A stretch of DNA of 64,000 bases from Polynucleobacter sp. UK-FUSCHL-C3 (GCF_040409815.1 NZ_CP099959.1:434001-498000), one strand, 5' to 3'. Shown: positions 16,900 through 25,151, counted from the first letter of the stretch. Made by a program: numbers and translations. Notes: generated by a model not told the origin, from the letters alone.

Positions 16900-17426
16900 T
16901 TGGCTTTATTCCAGGCAAACAGGAGAGCTAAGGGAAGAGTGATGGCAACCACCCAGCCTAAGGCCAAATGAAATACAGTCGCCATGACAATGCTAATTAT
17001 AATCACAATCAGCATTGGAAGATATGAGAGCTCCTCTTTGAGCATCTTAAAACCAGTAGCAGCAATCAATCCAACACCAACGGCTGAGATGCCCCGTAAC
17101 ATTCCTTGCACCTGTTCAAATTGACCATAGTGATCGTACAAAAGCGCCAGCAGAATGACAACGGTCATTGGGGCAAGCATTAGTCCTGCCACTGCGGCAA
17201 TGGCTCCACGTAGACCTCCAAATCGCTGACCAACGCAGACCGCTAAGTTCACGATATTAGGCCCTGGTACCAGTTGACAGACGCCTAAGAGAGCATTGAA
17301 CTCTTGTGCGCTGAGCCATTTCTTTTGTTCCACTAAAGTGCGTCTAGCCCATGGCAATACACCACCAAAACCCGATAAACCAATGAAGGTGAATGTGATA
17401 AATAAGTGACCAGGACTGTGTTGCAC
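16893..17426 (-). CDS. Chromate transporter family protein, first half-size subunit
   Basis: A 177-residue CHR-domain membrane protein with FTFIGLSGFGGVLPWARR and GVCQLVPGPNIVNLAVCVG, the counterpart of the second half-size protein. The start is GTG (17426). It follows the hydroxyacid dehydrogenase gene by 21 bases and overlaps the second chrA gene by seven, so all three appear to be one transcript. Confidence 0.88.
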   Translation of the reverse strand: MQHSPGHLFITFTFIGLSGFGGVLPWARRTLVEQKKWLSAQEFNALLGVCQLVPGPNIVNLAVCVGQRFGGLRGAIAAVAGLMLAPMTVVILLALLYDHYGQFEQVQGMLRGISAVGVGLIAATGFKMLKEELSYLPMLIVIIISIVMATVFHLALGWVVAITLPLALLFAWNKAKC

Positions 17427-17447
17427 CGTGGGCTTTATGGAGAATAT

Positions 17448-18434
17448 TTATTTAAAAGGTAAGGGGATGGGTTTGCCATCAAGCCATGCTGTAAGTGAGT
17501 CAACCATACCTTTTGCAAAACTGCTAAAGATGGGCTCTGCGATAAAACCGAGGTGAGGGCTCATGAGTAGATTTGGAGTATGTCGCAAGGGAGAGTCCTG
17601 TGGAATGGGCTCTATATCGAACACATCTAGGGCTGCCTTACCGGGGCGACCCATCTTCAGAGCTTCCATTAAATCAGCAGTAACAATTAATGCAGAACGC
17701 GCCGTATTCACCAACACAGAATCTGCTCGCATAAGTTGTAGCCGTTCTTTATTTATGAGATCTTTTGTATTTGGACCTACTACTAAATGAAGACTAACCA
17801 CTTTTGAGGTTTGCAAAAGAGTGTCAAGTGGAACGAATTCGCAATGAGCAGCTTTAGCTCTCTCCGGGGTCATATTAGGGCTCCAGCAAACAACATCCAT
17901 GCCAAATGCTGCTCCTACCTTGGCAACAATGCCGCCAATGGCGCCAAGACCAATAATGCCAAGGCGTTGACCGCTTAACATCGGTAAGACAGAGTCAGAA
18001 TTGCGCCATTGACCTTGCTGTAGTAATTGAGTTTGATCAACGATATTTTTAGTAGCGGCGAGGATCAGCGCCCATGTGAGTTCAGCAGTTGTTTCTTTTG
18101 ACGGACCTCCAGACGTGCACGCTATCGGAATCCCCCGATTAATCAGTACTTGATGGTCTAGAAGATTGTTTCGAGCACCCGTAAATAAAAATAATTGGAG
18201 CTTAGGGAGGCGAGCAATCAGTTCAGAATTAAAGGGAGAGCGATCTCGAACCAAGGCAATTACCTCTGCATCCTTGACCACTTCATATAAGTCCTCTCCA
18301 GAAAGAGGTTCGTGGTGAAAGCTAAGTTGCGAACGCTCGGCAATGGATGACCAATCTGCAAAGCGTTGGAGGCAATGCTCATAGTCGCCCAAAACGACAA
18401 TTCTTGGTTTTGCTTGCATACAGAAAATAGTCAT
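17448..18434 (-). CDS. D-2-hydroxyacid dehydrogenase family protein
   Basis: A 328-residue dehydrogenase with Rossmann motif LGIIGLGAIGGIVA, catalytic arginine region VNTARSALI (the usual ARG-G is here ARS-A) and the C-terminal histidine in MSPHLGFI. The substrate is a 2-keto or 2-hydroxy acid, unidentified. A second possible start is ATG 18419 (MQAKPRIVVLGDY), which would remove five residues and put the first beta strand nearer the N-terminus. It heads the unit with the two chrA genes and is divergent from the ABM-domain gene. Confidence 0.83.
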   Translation of the reverse strand: MTIFCMQAKPRIVVLGDYEHCLQRFADWSSIAERSQLSFHHEPLSGEDLYEVVKDAEVIALVRDRSPFNSELIARLPKLQLFLFTGARNNLLDHQVLINRGIPIACTSGGPSKETTAELTWALILAATKNIVDQTQLLQQGQWRNSDSVLPMLSGQRLGIIGLGAIGGIVAKVGAAFGMDVVCWSPNMTPERAKAAHCEFVPLDTLLQTSKVVSLHLVVGPNTKDLINKERLQLMRADSVLVNTARSALIVTADLMEALKMGRPGKAALDVFDIEPIPQDSPLRHTPNLLMSPHLGFIAEPIFSSFAKGMVDSLTAWLDGKPIPLPFK

Positions 18435-18444
18435 CCTTGTATTA

Positions 18445-18473
18445 AATCGGTGATAAATCGATGATAATTGATG
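18445..18473. repeat. Imperfect 11-bp tandem repeat in a divergent promoter
   Basis: AATCGGTGATA (18445-18455) is followed directly by AATCGATGATA (18456-18466) and a degenerate third part (ATTGATG). The unit is one helical turn long and lies in the 69 bases between the divergent dehydrogenase and ABM-domain genes. It may be an operator array. Confidence 0.5.
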
Positions 18474-18503
18474 TTTCTAGTAAAGATTTGAAAAGGAAGC
18501 CAG

Positions 18504-18806
18504 ATGATTTTAGAGGTCGTTGACATACGTATAGAGGAAAGCAAACAAGCCGAGTTTGATGAGGCTATTGTTCGAGGAGTACGAACAGCTATTGCCCCAG
18601 CCAAGGGATTTCGGGGTTTTAAAGTAAACCACAGTATTGAGTCCCCCAACCGCTATCTTTTGATGATCTACTGGGACACATTAGAAAATCATATGGTTGA
18701 TTTTCGGGGGTCACCAGCATTTACAGAATGGCGTAGCATTGTCGGACCATTTTTTATCCAGCCCCCAGCTGTAGAGCACTTCAACTTAGTCGGTAAATCT
18801 GATTAG
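18504..18806 (+). CDS. Antibiotic biosynthesis monooxygenase (ABM)-domain protein
   Basis: A 100-residue protein with the ABM dimeric ferredoxin-like fold pattern: strand MILEVVDIRI, helix EEAFDEAI-type segment, GFRGFKVNHSIESPNRYLLMIYWDT and the C-terminal W/F-rich helix. Such proteins act as small oxygenases, haem-degrading enzymes or sensors. No specific catalytic residues allow a substrate call. It has an AAAAGGAAG Shine-Dalgarno. Its stop overlaps the convergent trhO stop by four bases. Confidence 0.75.
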   Translation: MILEVVDIRIEESKQAEFDEAIVRGVRTAIAPAKGFRGFKVNHSIESPNRYLLMIYWDTLENHMVDFRGSPAFTEWRSIVGPFFIQPPAVEHFNLVGKSD

Positions 18807-19597
18807 GGATTCGTTTTTTTAGGTTTGAGTCGACCTTGCGGCTTGGCTGCCAGGGTTGGCTCTAGAGTTTCGCGCTCATCAAAGACAAAGCAGTCTCCTT
18901 GGTAGTGTGCGGAGCCAATATCTTCGAAGTATTGGAGAATGCCGCCATCCAATTGGTAGCTATGCTCTAAGCCACGCTCTCGCAGGTATAAGCCAGATTT
19001 CTCGCAACGAATCCCGCCCGTACAAAAGCTTACTAAGGTCTTATCAGCAAGTTCCAAAAGATGCGATTCAATCGCCTCCGGAAACTCACTAAATTTATTG
19101 ATATTGAAATGCATGGCATTGTCAAAGCTGCCATATTCCACTTCAAAGCTATTGCGTGTATCAATCATGACTACGGGTCGTCCTAAATCATCATGCCCTT
19201 GGTCAAGCCATTGCTTTAACTTCTCAGGAGCAATAAATTTTGCCCTACCTTTTTCTGGGGTGATTGTCGGATGATTCATCCGAATAATCTCTTTCTTTAT
19301 CTTGATCAGCAACTTACGAAAAGGCTGGGATGACGACCAGCTATCTTTTGTTGTAAAAGTTCGCAGTCGAGGATCTGCTCGAAGAGTTTTTAGGAAATCT
19401 TGAATATCGCTTTCTAGACCTGCCAGAAATAAATTAATACCTTCTTCGGCAAGAAGAATGGTCCCCTTGAGTTGATGAAGAAGGGCGGATTCTTGTAAAG
19501 ACTCCCGCAAAGACTCTAATTGATCTAAGCGAACAAACTGATACCCAGCAATATTTAGGATAGGTAGCGACTTGGGCTTGTTCGTTAAATCGTTCAT
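18803..19597 (-). CDS. trhO: tRNA uridine 5-hydroxylase TrhO (rhodanese family)
   Basis: A 264-residue protein with an N-terminal acylphosphatase-like part (GTILLAEEGINLFLAG) and a C-terminal rhodanese domain with active-site cysteine C192 and nearby C198 (SFCTGGIRCEKSG). This matches TrhO/YceA, which hydroxylates U34 of certain tRNAs as the first step to cmo5U/mo5U. The highly conserved GGIRCEKS segment makes the family call firm. It is transcribed divergently from the CMD-like gene. Confidence 0.92.
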   Translation of the reverse strand: MNDLTNKPKSLPILNIAGYQFVRLDQLESLRESLQESALLHQLKGTILLAEEGINLFLAGLESDIQDFLKTLRADPRLRTFTTKDSWSSSQPFRKLLIKIKKEIIRMNHPTITPEKGRAKFIAPEKLKQWLDQGHDDLGRPVVMIDTRNSFEVEYGSFDNAMHFNINKFSEFPEAIESHLLELADKTLVSFCTGGIRCEKSGLYLRERGLEHSYQLDGGILQYFEDIGSAHYQGDCFVFDERETLEPTLAAKPQGRLKPKKTNP

Positions 19598-19664
19598 AAG
19601 CCGTATTATTAATCAAGTTTGTCGCTAAACTAGAGGGAAAGAAAAACATCGAACCCCTACAATC

Positions 19665-20222
19665 ATGTCAAATTCCCGCTTAATACCGTATCAACCCCTT
19701 GATTTATCAGAACCCGCTGATCTGGTCGCTGAGATCAGAAAGCGGCGTGGCGGTCAGTTTATTAACCTTGATCGCATGTTGTTGCATAGCGAACCGTTTG
19801 CCAGGGGCTGGAATGTCTTCATCGGCAATGTTCGAGAGAAGCTATCTTTAGATCCTAAATTAAGAGAGCTTGGTATGTGTGGCGTCGCGATTCTGAATGG
19901 TGCCGAATATGAATTCTTTCACCATGCGCCACCGTTTCTAAAAGCAGGAGGGACGCAAGAGCAAGTGGATGCTATGCGCCACCTTGGCCAAAAAACATTT
20001 AACCCAGACTGTTTTAGTGATTTAGAAAATGATGTCCTGGAGTTAACCTTGCAAATGACCCGTCACATTAAAGTTGATCCCGCATTAATGGAGCGACTTT
20101 TAAACGTATTAGGAAGCACTGCCTTAGTAGAGTTAGTGGGCGTAATCGCTAGCTACAATATGGTCTCTCGTTTCTTAATCGCATTAGATATTCATCCCGA
20201 AGACCACCCACTAAGCTCTTAA
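19665..20222 (+). CDS. Carboxymuconolactone decarboxylase/AhpD-like protein lacking the CxxC pair
   Basis: A 185-residue helical protein of the CMD superfamily (RGWNVFIGNVREK, MCGVAILNGAEYEFFHHAPPF, AMRHLG). AhpD-type members carry a CxxC redox pair before the HH region. Here only one cysteine (GMCGVA) is present, with EYEFFHH downstream, so it is probably not a peroxidase partner of the usual kind. It is the first gene of a unit with pirin (3-base gap) and the SAF-domain oxidoreductase. Function unknown. Confidence 0.78.
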   Translation: MSNSRLIPYQPLDLSEPADLVAEIRKRRGGQFINLDRMLLHSEPFARGWNVFIGNVREKLSLDPKLRELGMCGVAILNGAEYEFFHHAPPFLKAGGTQEQVDAMRHLGQKTFNPDCFSDLENDVLELTLQMTRHIKVDPALMERLLNVLGSTALVELVGVIASYNMVSRFLIALDIHPEDHPLSS

Positions 20223-20225
20223 ATT

Positions 20226-21083
20226 ATGAATCGAGAAATTACGCGCATTATTCCTGGGGTCCTTACATCGGATGGCGCAGGAGTACGTCTGCGCCGAAGT
20301 TTGGGTGGGCAAGATCGCCAACGCTTGGATCCCTTTTTGATGTTGGATGAGTTCTCATCCAATGATCCGAATGATTATGTAGCTGGCTTTCCGCCGCACC
20401 CCCATCGCGGTTTTGAGACCGTGACCTATATGCTCGAGGGCCATATGTTGCATGAAGATCATTTGGTCAATCGGGGGCATTTAAAAACAGGCGGCGTCCA
20501 ATGGATGACCGCTGGTCGAGGCATTATTCATTCAGAGATGCCACAGCAAGAAAGTGGTGCAATGCGCGGCTTTCAACTGTGGATTAATTTACCCGCTAAA
20601 GAAAAAATGAAGCCAGCCGGCTATCAGGACATTCAAGAGGATGCGATTCCTCGCAGCACTCTTCCAGGCGGAGGCCTTATCAAAGTGATCGCTGGTGAGT
20701 ATCGCAATCTGCGCGGGGAAGTTATTCGTGGTCCTATTTATGGTTTAAGTACCGAACCACTCTTTTTTGATATTCACCTACACGCTCAAGAGTCTTTTTC
20801 TCATTCAATACCCATTACCCATAACGCTTTCATCTATATCTACGAGGGCGATCTGAAGATCGGCTCAGCCTTACAGGCCTTACCCAAACAATCAGCAATT
20901 ATTTTGAGTGAGGGTGATCAATTAAACATTACCGCCTCAGAGCAGGGAGCAAAGGCGATTGTGTTGGCCGCAAAACCCCTTCATGAACCCATTGTTCAAC
21001 ACGGACCGTTTGTGATGAACACCCGTGAAGAGATTGAGCAAGCGATTGATGACTATCAACATAACCGATTAACAGCGATATAA
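20226..21083 (+). CDS. Pirin family protein
   Basis: A 285-residue bicupin. The metal-binding motif HPHRGFETVTY and later H and E residues (DHLVNRGH, IHSEMP) are those of pirins, which bind iron; some show quercetin 2,3-dioxygenase activity and others regulate metabolism. The C-terminal cupin continues through GEVIRGPIYG to the end. It sits between the CMD-like gene and the SAF-domain oxidoreductase gene, three and nine bases away. Confidence 0.92.
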   Translation: MNREITRIIPGVLTSDGAGVRLRRSLGGQDRQRLDPFLMLDEFSSNDPNDYVAGFPPHPHRGFETVTYMLEGHMLHEDHLVNRGHLKTGGVQWMTAGRGIIHSEMPQQESGAMRGFQLWINLPAKEKMKPAGYQDIQEDAIPRSTLPGGGLIKVIAGEYRNLRGEVIRGPIYGLSTEPLFFDIHLHAQESFSHSIPITHNAFIYIYEGDLKIGSALQALPKQSAIILSEGDQLNITASEQGAKAIVLAAKPLHEPIVQHGPFVMNTREEIEQAIDDYQHNRLTAI

Positions 21084-21092
21084 CTAAATTTC

Positions 21093-22427
21093 ATGAGCCT
21101 TTATCAACAGTTACAAGAACGCGAAATCAGTCAGAAACCTGTTCGGATTGGTCTGATTGGAGCCGGTAAATTTGGCGCCATGTATCTGGCACAAATACCC
21201 AGAACCCCAGGGGTCCATTTAGTTGGAATTGCTGATTTATCCCCAGATGCTGCTAGAACCAATTTAAAGCGGGTTGGATGGGATATGAACCGGATTCAGG
21301 CTAAATCGATTGAGATGGCAGTTCAGGAAAAAAGCTGCTTTATTACAGACGATTGGACAAAATTAGTTAATGCACCACAGATTGATGTAATTGTGGAATG
21401 TACTGGCAACCCCATTGCTGCAGTCGAACATTGTTTAAAAGCTTTCTCCCAAGGTAAACATGTGGTGAATGTCACCGTAGAGGCTGATGCATTTTGTGGA
21501 CCGCTATTAGCAAAAAAGGCCAAAGAGGCCAATGTGATTTATTCCCTAGCATTTGGTGATCAGCCTGCCTTAATTTGTGATTTAGTGGATTGGGCGCGTA
21601 CCTGTGGATTCCCAGTGGTCGCAGCAGGGCGTGGCCATAAGTGGTTGCCGCATTATGCTGATTCCACTCCAGATACAGTATGGAATCATTACGGTCTTAG
21701 CCCTGAGCAAGCGGTACGAGGTGGATTAAACCCAAAAATGTTTAATAGCTTTTTGGATGGCTCTAAACCCTCTATCGAATCGACCGCGGTTGCCAATGCA
21801 ACGGGGCTACTCGTACCAAGCAATGGTTTGCTCTACCCTCCTGCTAGCGTTGAAGATATCCCAGTTGTCACAAGACCTATGAGTGAAGGCGGGCACCTTG
21901 AACAAAAGGGAATGGTAGAAGTAATTTCATCCCTTGAAAAAGATGGCAGAACAATCCCTTATGACATTCGCATGGGCATCTGGGTCACAGTTGAGGCTGA
22001 AACCGAATACATCAAAAATTGTTTTGAAGAATATAAAGCACATACTGACCCCAGCGGGCGTTACTTTACGCTCTATAAGCGTTGGCACTTAATTGGTCTA
22101 GAAGTCGGTATGTCGGTAGCTAGCGTTGCTCTTCGAAAAGAAGCTACTGGAGTTCCTTATTGCTGGAATGCTGACGTGGTTGCTACTGCCAAGCGCGATC
22201 TAAATCCTGGAGATGTATTAGATGGAGAGGGTGGATATACGGTTTGGGGCAAACTCTTGCCAGCTAAAAAATCATCACAAATGGGTGGACTGCCTTTAGG
22301 CTTGGCGCATCAAGTGAAAGTGGTGCGACCAGTTAAAAAGGGTCAAAGCCTTTGTTGGGACGATGTCGCCATTGATAAAACAACCGACGCCTATCGCGTT
22401 CGTAAAGAAATGGAAGCCATGTTTTGA
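21093..22427 (+). CDS. NAD(P)-binding oxidoreductase with SAF domain (homoserine dehydrogenase-like)
   Basis: A 444-residue protein. The N-terminal Rossmann fold contains VRIGLIGAGKFGAMYL. The C-terminal part (CWNADVVATAKRDLNPGDVLDGEGG onward) resembles a SAF domain, as found in antifreeze-like and sugar-acid dehydratase proteins. Such fusions are annotated as homoserine-dehydrogenase-like or Gfo/Idh-like, without a proven reaction. The gene ends just before the tmRNA terminator region on the other strand. Confidence 0.75.
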   Translation: MSLYQQLQEREISQKPVRIGLIGAGKFGAMYLAQIPRTPGVHLVGIADLSPDAARTNLKRVGWDMNRIQAKSIEMAVQEKSCFITDDWTKLVNAPQIDVIVECTGNPIAAVEHCLKAFSQGKHVVNVTVEADAFCGPLLAKKAKEANVIYSLAFGDQPALICDLVDWARTCGFPVVAAGRGHKWLPHYADSTPDTVWNHYGLSPEQAVRGGLNPKMFNSFLDGSKPSIESTAVANATGLLVPSNGLLYPPASVEDIPVVTRPMSEGGHLEQKGMVEVISSLEKDGRTIPYDIRMGIWVTVEAETEYIKNCFEEYKAHTDPSGRYFTLYKRWHLIGLEVGMSVASVALRKEATGVPYCWNADVVATAKRDLNPGDVLDGEGGYTVWGKLLPAKKSSQMGGLPLGLAHQVKVVRPVKKGQSLCWDDVAIDKTTDAYRVRKEMEAMF

Positions 22428-22430
22428 TGG

Positions 22431-22460
22431 AAAAATGACTGATCGCTCTGCGCGATAGTC
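22431..22460 (-). terminator. Intrinsic terminator of ssrA
   Basis: On the minus strand a stem (GACT-ATCGC with a one-base bulge, 22460-22437) is followed by a T-run (22435-22431). It lies 40 bases beyond the tmRNA 3' end. Confidence 0.75.
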
Positions 22461-22499
22461 GAAAGGAGATAATCCTAGCAAAAGGGTTGATCTAAAAAA

Positions 22500-22858
22500 T
22501 GGTGGAGTCGGCGGGAATCGAACCCGCGTCCGCAAACACTCTACAACAAGTTCTACATACTTAGTCTAATTATTTGATTTAACCAGTGCAACGCGAATCG
22601 ACACGCTTTGCATTAGCGATTCACTAGATTTTCGAATCATCCCTCGTGACTCGAGATGACCTTATCTCTTGTATATGACCCTGATGTAGCTTTCGCTACC
22701 TGACCCAAGAGAGAATCAGTTCAGGGGCAGCCGCAATTAAGCGGCTAGTGCGTAACGTTCGTCGTTAGCAGTTATTGCATTCCCATTGATTTACGAGATA
22801 ACGGGTCCTCGGTATGCCCTTGATGCTTTGTAATCCACGTCGAAACCATGTCGACCCC
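22500..22858 (-). ncRNA. ssrA: Transfer-messenger RNA (tmRNA)
   Basis: The minus strand starts GGGGTCGACATGG and ends CGGGTTCGATTCCCGCCG-ACTCC-ACCA. The seven-base acceptor stem pairs 5' GGGGTCG with 3' CGACTCC (one G-U), and the T-arm is GCGGGTTCGATTCCCGC. CCA is encoded. The internal reading frame GCTAACGACGAACGTTAC... gives the tag ANDERYALAA before TAA. tmRNA with SmpB frees ribosomes stuck on broken mRNAs and marks the product for proteolysis. Both ends are contiguous, so it is the one-piece form. Confidence 0.96.
22737..22769 (-). other. tmRNA tag-peptide reading frame (ANDERYALAA)
   Basis: Ten codons plus TAA inside ssrA, resuming at GCT 22769-22767. The C-terminal ALAA is the usual ClpXP/ClpAP degradation signal. 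Start of the frame is inferred from alignment by eye with the E. coli tag (ANDENYALAA). Confidence 0.9.
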
Positions 22859-22882
22859 GGAATTCCTTGCATTGGGGTCACA

Positions 22883-22905
22883 ATTTTAAGTCGTTTGGAC
22901 TTAAA
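22883..22905 (-). promoter_or_regulatory. Candidate ssrA promoter overlapping an inverted repeat
   Basis: On the minus strand TAAAAT (22888-22883) matches a -10 box at five of six positions; the -35 region is weak. The -10 overlaps the right arm of a perfect 8-bp inverted repeat (TTTAAGTC/GACTTAAA, 22885-22905, loop of five). Transcription from here would start about 18 bases upstream of the mature 5' end, leaving a leader for RNase P to remove. Confidence 0.4.
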
Positions 22906-22914
22906 TTGCACACC

Positions 22915-23586
22915 TTATTTTGCAAAGATGATTTGCTGAAGTTCCCAAGGATGCTGAATTTGGTAGTCAGCCCCCCATTGGTGAGGGGGTTCGTCACAGC
23001 CACAATAGCCATACAAGGCTGCAGCGGTATGCATCCCAGCTGCCTTGCCCGATACAATATCTCTAATATCGTCACCTACATAGAGTGCCTTTTTGGGGTC
23101 AACTTTAGCTAGCTTAGCGGCATGCAAAATGGGTTCCGGATGGGGCTTGGAGAAAGGGGTGGTATCACCAGAAACGACACAATGCGCTCGCTGCATGAGG
23201 CCCATTTGCTCGGTGAGTGGAACGGTAAAACGTTCTTGTTTATTGGTCACAATACCCCATGGAAGCTTTTCATCTTCGAGCCTTTGCAGTAATTCTTCCA
23301 TGCCCTCGTAAAGCTTGCTATGAACCAAGAGAGCTTCCTCGTAGAAGCTTAAAAATTGATCTCGCAAAGCAATAAACTCCGGATGATCTTTATTGATCCC
23401 AAAACTTTTTTGGATCAATCCTCTGGCGCCCGCAGATGCCATGGGTCGCAGAGTCTCATAGGGCATCGGTAACTTGTTCTTAGCAATTAATAAGCGGTTT
23501 GCCGCAGCCACCAGATCAGGAGCAGTGTCGGCTAAGGTGCCATCCAGATCAAAGAAGACCCCCTCGAATGAAGCAAGAGAAGGCAT
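22915..23586 (-). CDS. gph: Phosphoglycolate phosphatase (HAD family)
   Basis: A 223-residue HAD hydrolase. Motif I is FFDLDGTLADTAPDL, motif II lies in GIVTNKQ, and motif III/IV in KPHPEP...YVGDDIRDI. It removes phosphate from 2-phosphoglycolate formed in DNA repair and oxygenase side reactions. The length and DTAPDL segment fit Gph. It follows ubiG by two bases, the standard Burkholderiales and gammaproteobacterial pairing. Confidence 0.9.
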   Translation of the reverse strand: MPSLASFEGVFFDLDGTLADTAPDLVAAANRLLIAKNKLPMPYETLRPMASAGARGLIQKSFGINKDHPEFIALRDQFLSFYEEALLVHSKLYEGMEELLQRLEDEKLPWGIVTNKQERFTVPLTEQMGLMQRAHCVVSGDTTPFSKPHPEPILHAAKLAKVDPKKALYVGDDIRDIVSGKAAGMHTAAALYGYCGCDEPPHQWGADYQIQHPWELQQIIFAK

Positions 23587-23588
23587 GG

Positions 23589-24284
23589 CTATGGTTTGCG
23601 TGTAGCAATCATATAGTTCACATCCGTATCGCTGCCTAGTCGATAGATCTGGGTAATTGGGTTATAGGTCATACCCTTGATATCATTTAGCTCAAGACCT
23701 GCTTGCCTTGTGAAGTTTGCTAATTCTGATGGCTTGATAAATTTATCGTACTCATGTGTTCCCTTGGGCAATAGCTTCAGGATGTACTCCGCTCCAATAA
23801 TGGCAAATAAATACGACTTAGGGTTGCGGTTCAGAGTAGAAAAGAAAATATTTCCACCGGGCTTACAAAGAGAGGCACATGCTTGAACGACTGAGCTTGG
23901 ATCTGGAACGTGCTCTAACATTTCCATGCAGGTCACTACATCATATTGCTCAGGCTCTTCTTTGGCTAAATCCTCCGCTGCAATTGAGCGATAACGAACA
24001 GATGTGCCGCTTTCTAATTGATGCAGTTCAGCCACCTTTAAAGCCTTTGCCGATAAATCTATTCCTGTAACGATGCCACCGGCTTTGGATAGAGATTCAG
24101 CTAAGATACCCCCGCCACAGCCAACATCTAATACTTTTTTACCAGACAGTGCAGTGATCGACTCAATCCAGCCTAAGCGGAGGGGATTGATAGCATGAAG
24201 AGGTTTGAACTCACTTGTAGGATCCCACCAGCGATGGGCTAGGGCGCTAAATTTATCAATCTCGCTTTGGTCTACATTACTCAT
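23589..24284 (-). CDS. ubiG: Ubiquinone O-methyltransferase UbiG
   Basis: A 231-residue SAM-dependent methyltransferase. Characteristic are [25 protein letters not shown] at the N-terminus, the SAM motif [13 protein letters not shown], and [15 protein letters not shown]. UbiG makes both O-methylations of ubiquinone synthesis. It is cotranscribed with gph and lies downstream of ompA beyond a strong terminator, so it probably has its own promoter. Confidence 0.95.
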   Translation of the reverse strand: MSNVDQSEIDKFSALAHRWWDPTSEFKPLHAINPLRLGWIESITALSGKKVLDVGCGGGILAESLSKAGGIVTGIDLSAKALKVAELHQLESGTSVRYRSIAAEDLAKEEPEQYDVVTCMEMLEHVPDPSSVVQACASLCKPGGNIFFSTLNRNPKSYLFAIIGAEYILKLLPKGTHEYDKFIKPSELANFTRQAGLELNDIKGMTYNPITQIYRLGSDTDVNYMIATRKP

Positions 24285-24334
24285 GGCTTAAATCACTTAT
24301 CGGCAGGAAACCACCACTATACAAAAGAACCAAT

Positions 24335-24362
24335 AAAAAAGCCCGGCGAACCGGGCTTTTAA
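24335..24362 (-). terminator. Intrinsic terminator of the ompA-family gene
   Basis: A GC-rich stem AAAAGCCCGG/CCGGGCTTTT with a four-base loop (CGAA on the plus strand), flanked by A and T runs. It lies 16 bases after the ompA stop and 50 bases before ubiG. Confidence 0.88.
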
Positions 24363-24378
24363 AGTCTTAAGAGACAGA

Positions 24379-24984
24379 TTACTTAACTGGCTGTGTACCA
24401 ACTACTTCGATCACAGCACGGCGGTTCTTAGCACGACCTTCTGCAGTAGCGTTACTAGCTACAGGATCAGCTTTACCTTTGCTCTCGGTGTAAACGCGAG
24501 TTGCCTCAACACCACCAGCATTGGTGAGGAAAGACTTCACGGCGTTTGCACGGCGTTGACCTAGGGCAATGTTATATGCATCGGAACCAACACTGTCGGT
24601 GTAACCAACAATAATCACTACCTCAAGCTTCATCTTAGTAATATCTTGAGCAACCTTATTGAGAGTAGCAATTCCCTCTGATTTCAAGGTCGACTTATCA
24701 AAGTCAAACAATGTGTCGGCTTGGAGGGTAATTTTCTTTTGAGCTACTTTGCTAGCAGCTGGCTTAGCGGCAGCCGCAGGTTTTGGAGCAAGCCAGCCGT
24801 CGCAATTAGCAGCAGCAGTAGCAGGGGTCCAAGCAGCATCACGCCAGCACAATGTGCCGTCGCCGTTTCTCCAAGGAGTTCCGGCTGAGTTGACCCAGTT
24901 GTCAACATTCTTTGGCTGAGCCATGACTGAACCAGCAGAAATAGTAATCAATGCTGCGAGCATCAGTTTTAGGGTTTTGTTCAT
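24379..24984 (-). CDS. ompA: OmpA-family outer membrane protein
   Basis: A 201-residue secreted protein. A signal peptide (residues 1-22, ending VMAQ), a short Cys- and Trp-containing region, then an OmpA C-terminal peptidoglycan-binding domain (TLFDFDKSTLKSEG, GYTDSVGSDAYNIALGQRRANAV, AEGRAKNRRAVIEV). It lacks an eight-stranded beta barrel, so it tethers rather than forms a pore. The Shine-Dalgarno is GAGGA. The gene sits upstream of ubiG-gph and diverges from gyrA, as in other Burkholderiales. Confidence 0.93.
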   Translation of the reverse strand: MNKTLKLMLAALITISAGSVMAQPKNVDNWVNSAGTPWRNGDGTLCWRDAAWTPATAAANCDGWLAPKPAAAAKPAASKVAQKKITLQADTLFDFDKSTLKSEGIATLNKVAQDITKMKLEVVIIVGYTDSVGSDAYNIALGQRRANAVKSFLTNAGGVEATRVYTESKGKADPVASNATAEGRAKNRRAVIEVVGTQPVK

Positions 24985-25030
24985 TTTTTATCCTCAAAAA
25001 ACATTTAAATAAGTTAATGCAGACTAAATG

Positions 25031-25070
25031 CCTAAAAGCTCATAAAAGCTCATAAAAGCTCATAAAAGCT
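25031..25070. repeat. Four tandem 10-bp units between ompA and gyrA
   Basis: CATAAAAGCT occurs three times in a row (25041-25070) after CCTAAAAGCT (25031-25040). The units are one helical turn long and lie in the 167-base divergent promoter region, nearer ompA. They put A-tracts in phase, which may bend DNA, and could expand or contract. Confidence 0.9.
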
Positions 25071-25151
25071 TAAAGCATCAATATTAAAATAGGTACCAAC
25101 TATCAGAATGTTAGCACAGGTTCTGTGCCGGCGAAATGATATTATTTCGAG

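Noticed and set aside
16375..17426. chrA as a frameshifted pseudogene
   Set aside because: Both halves have their own starts and full CHR domains; the split form is a known arrangement.
22500..22858. Two-piece (circularly permuted) tmRNA, known in some betaproteobacteria
   Set aside because: 5' and 3' acceptor strands are at opposite ends of one continuous sequence in the normal order, so it is one-piece.
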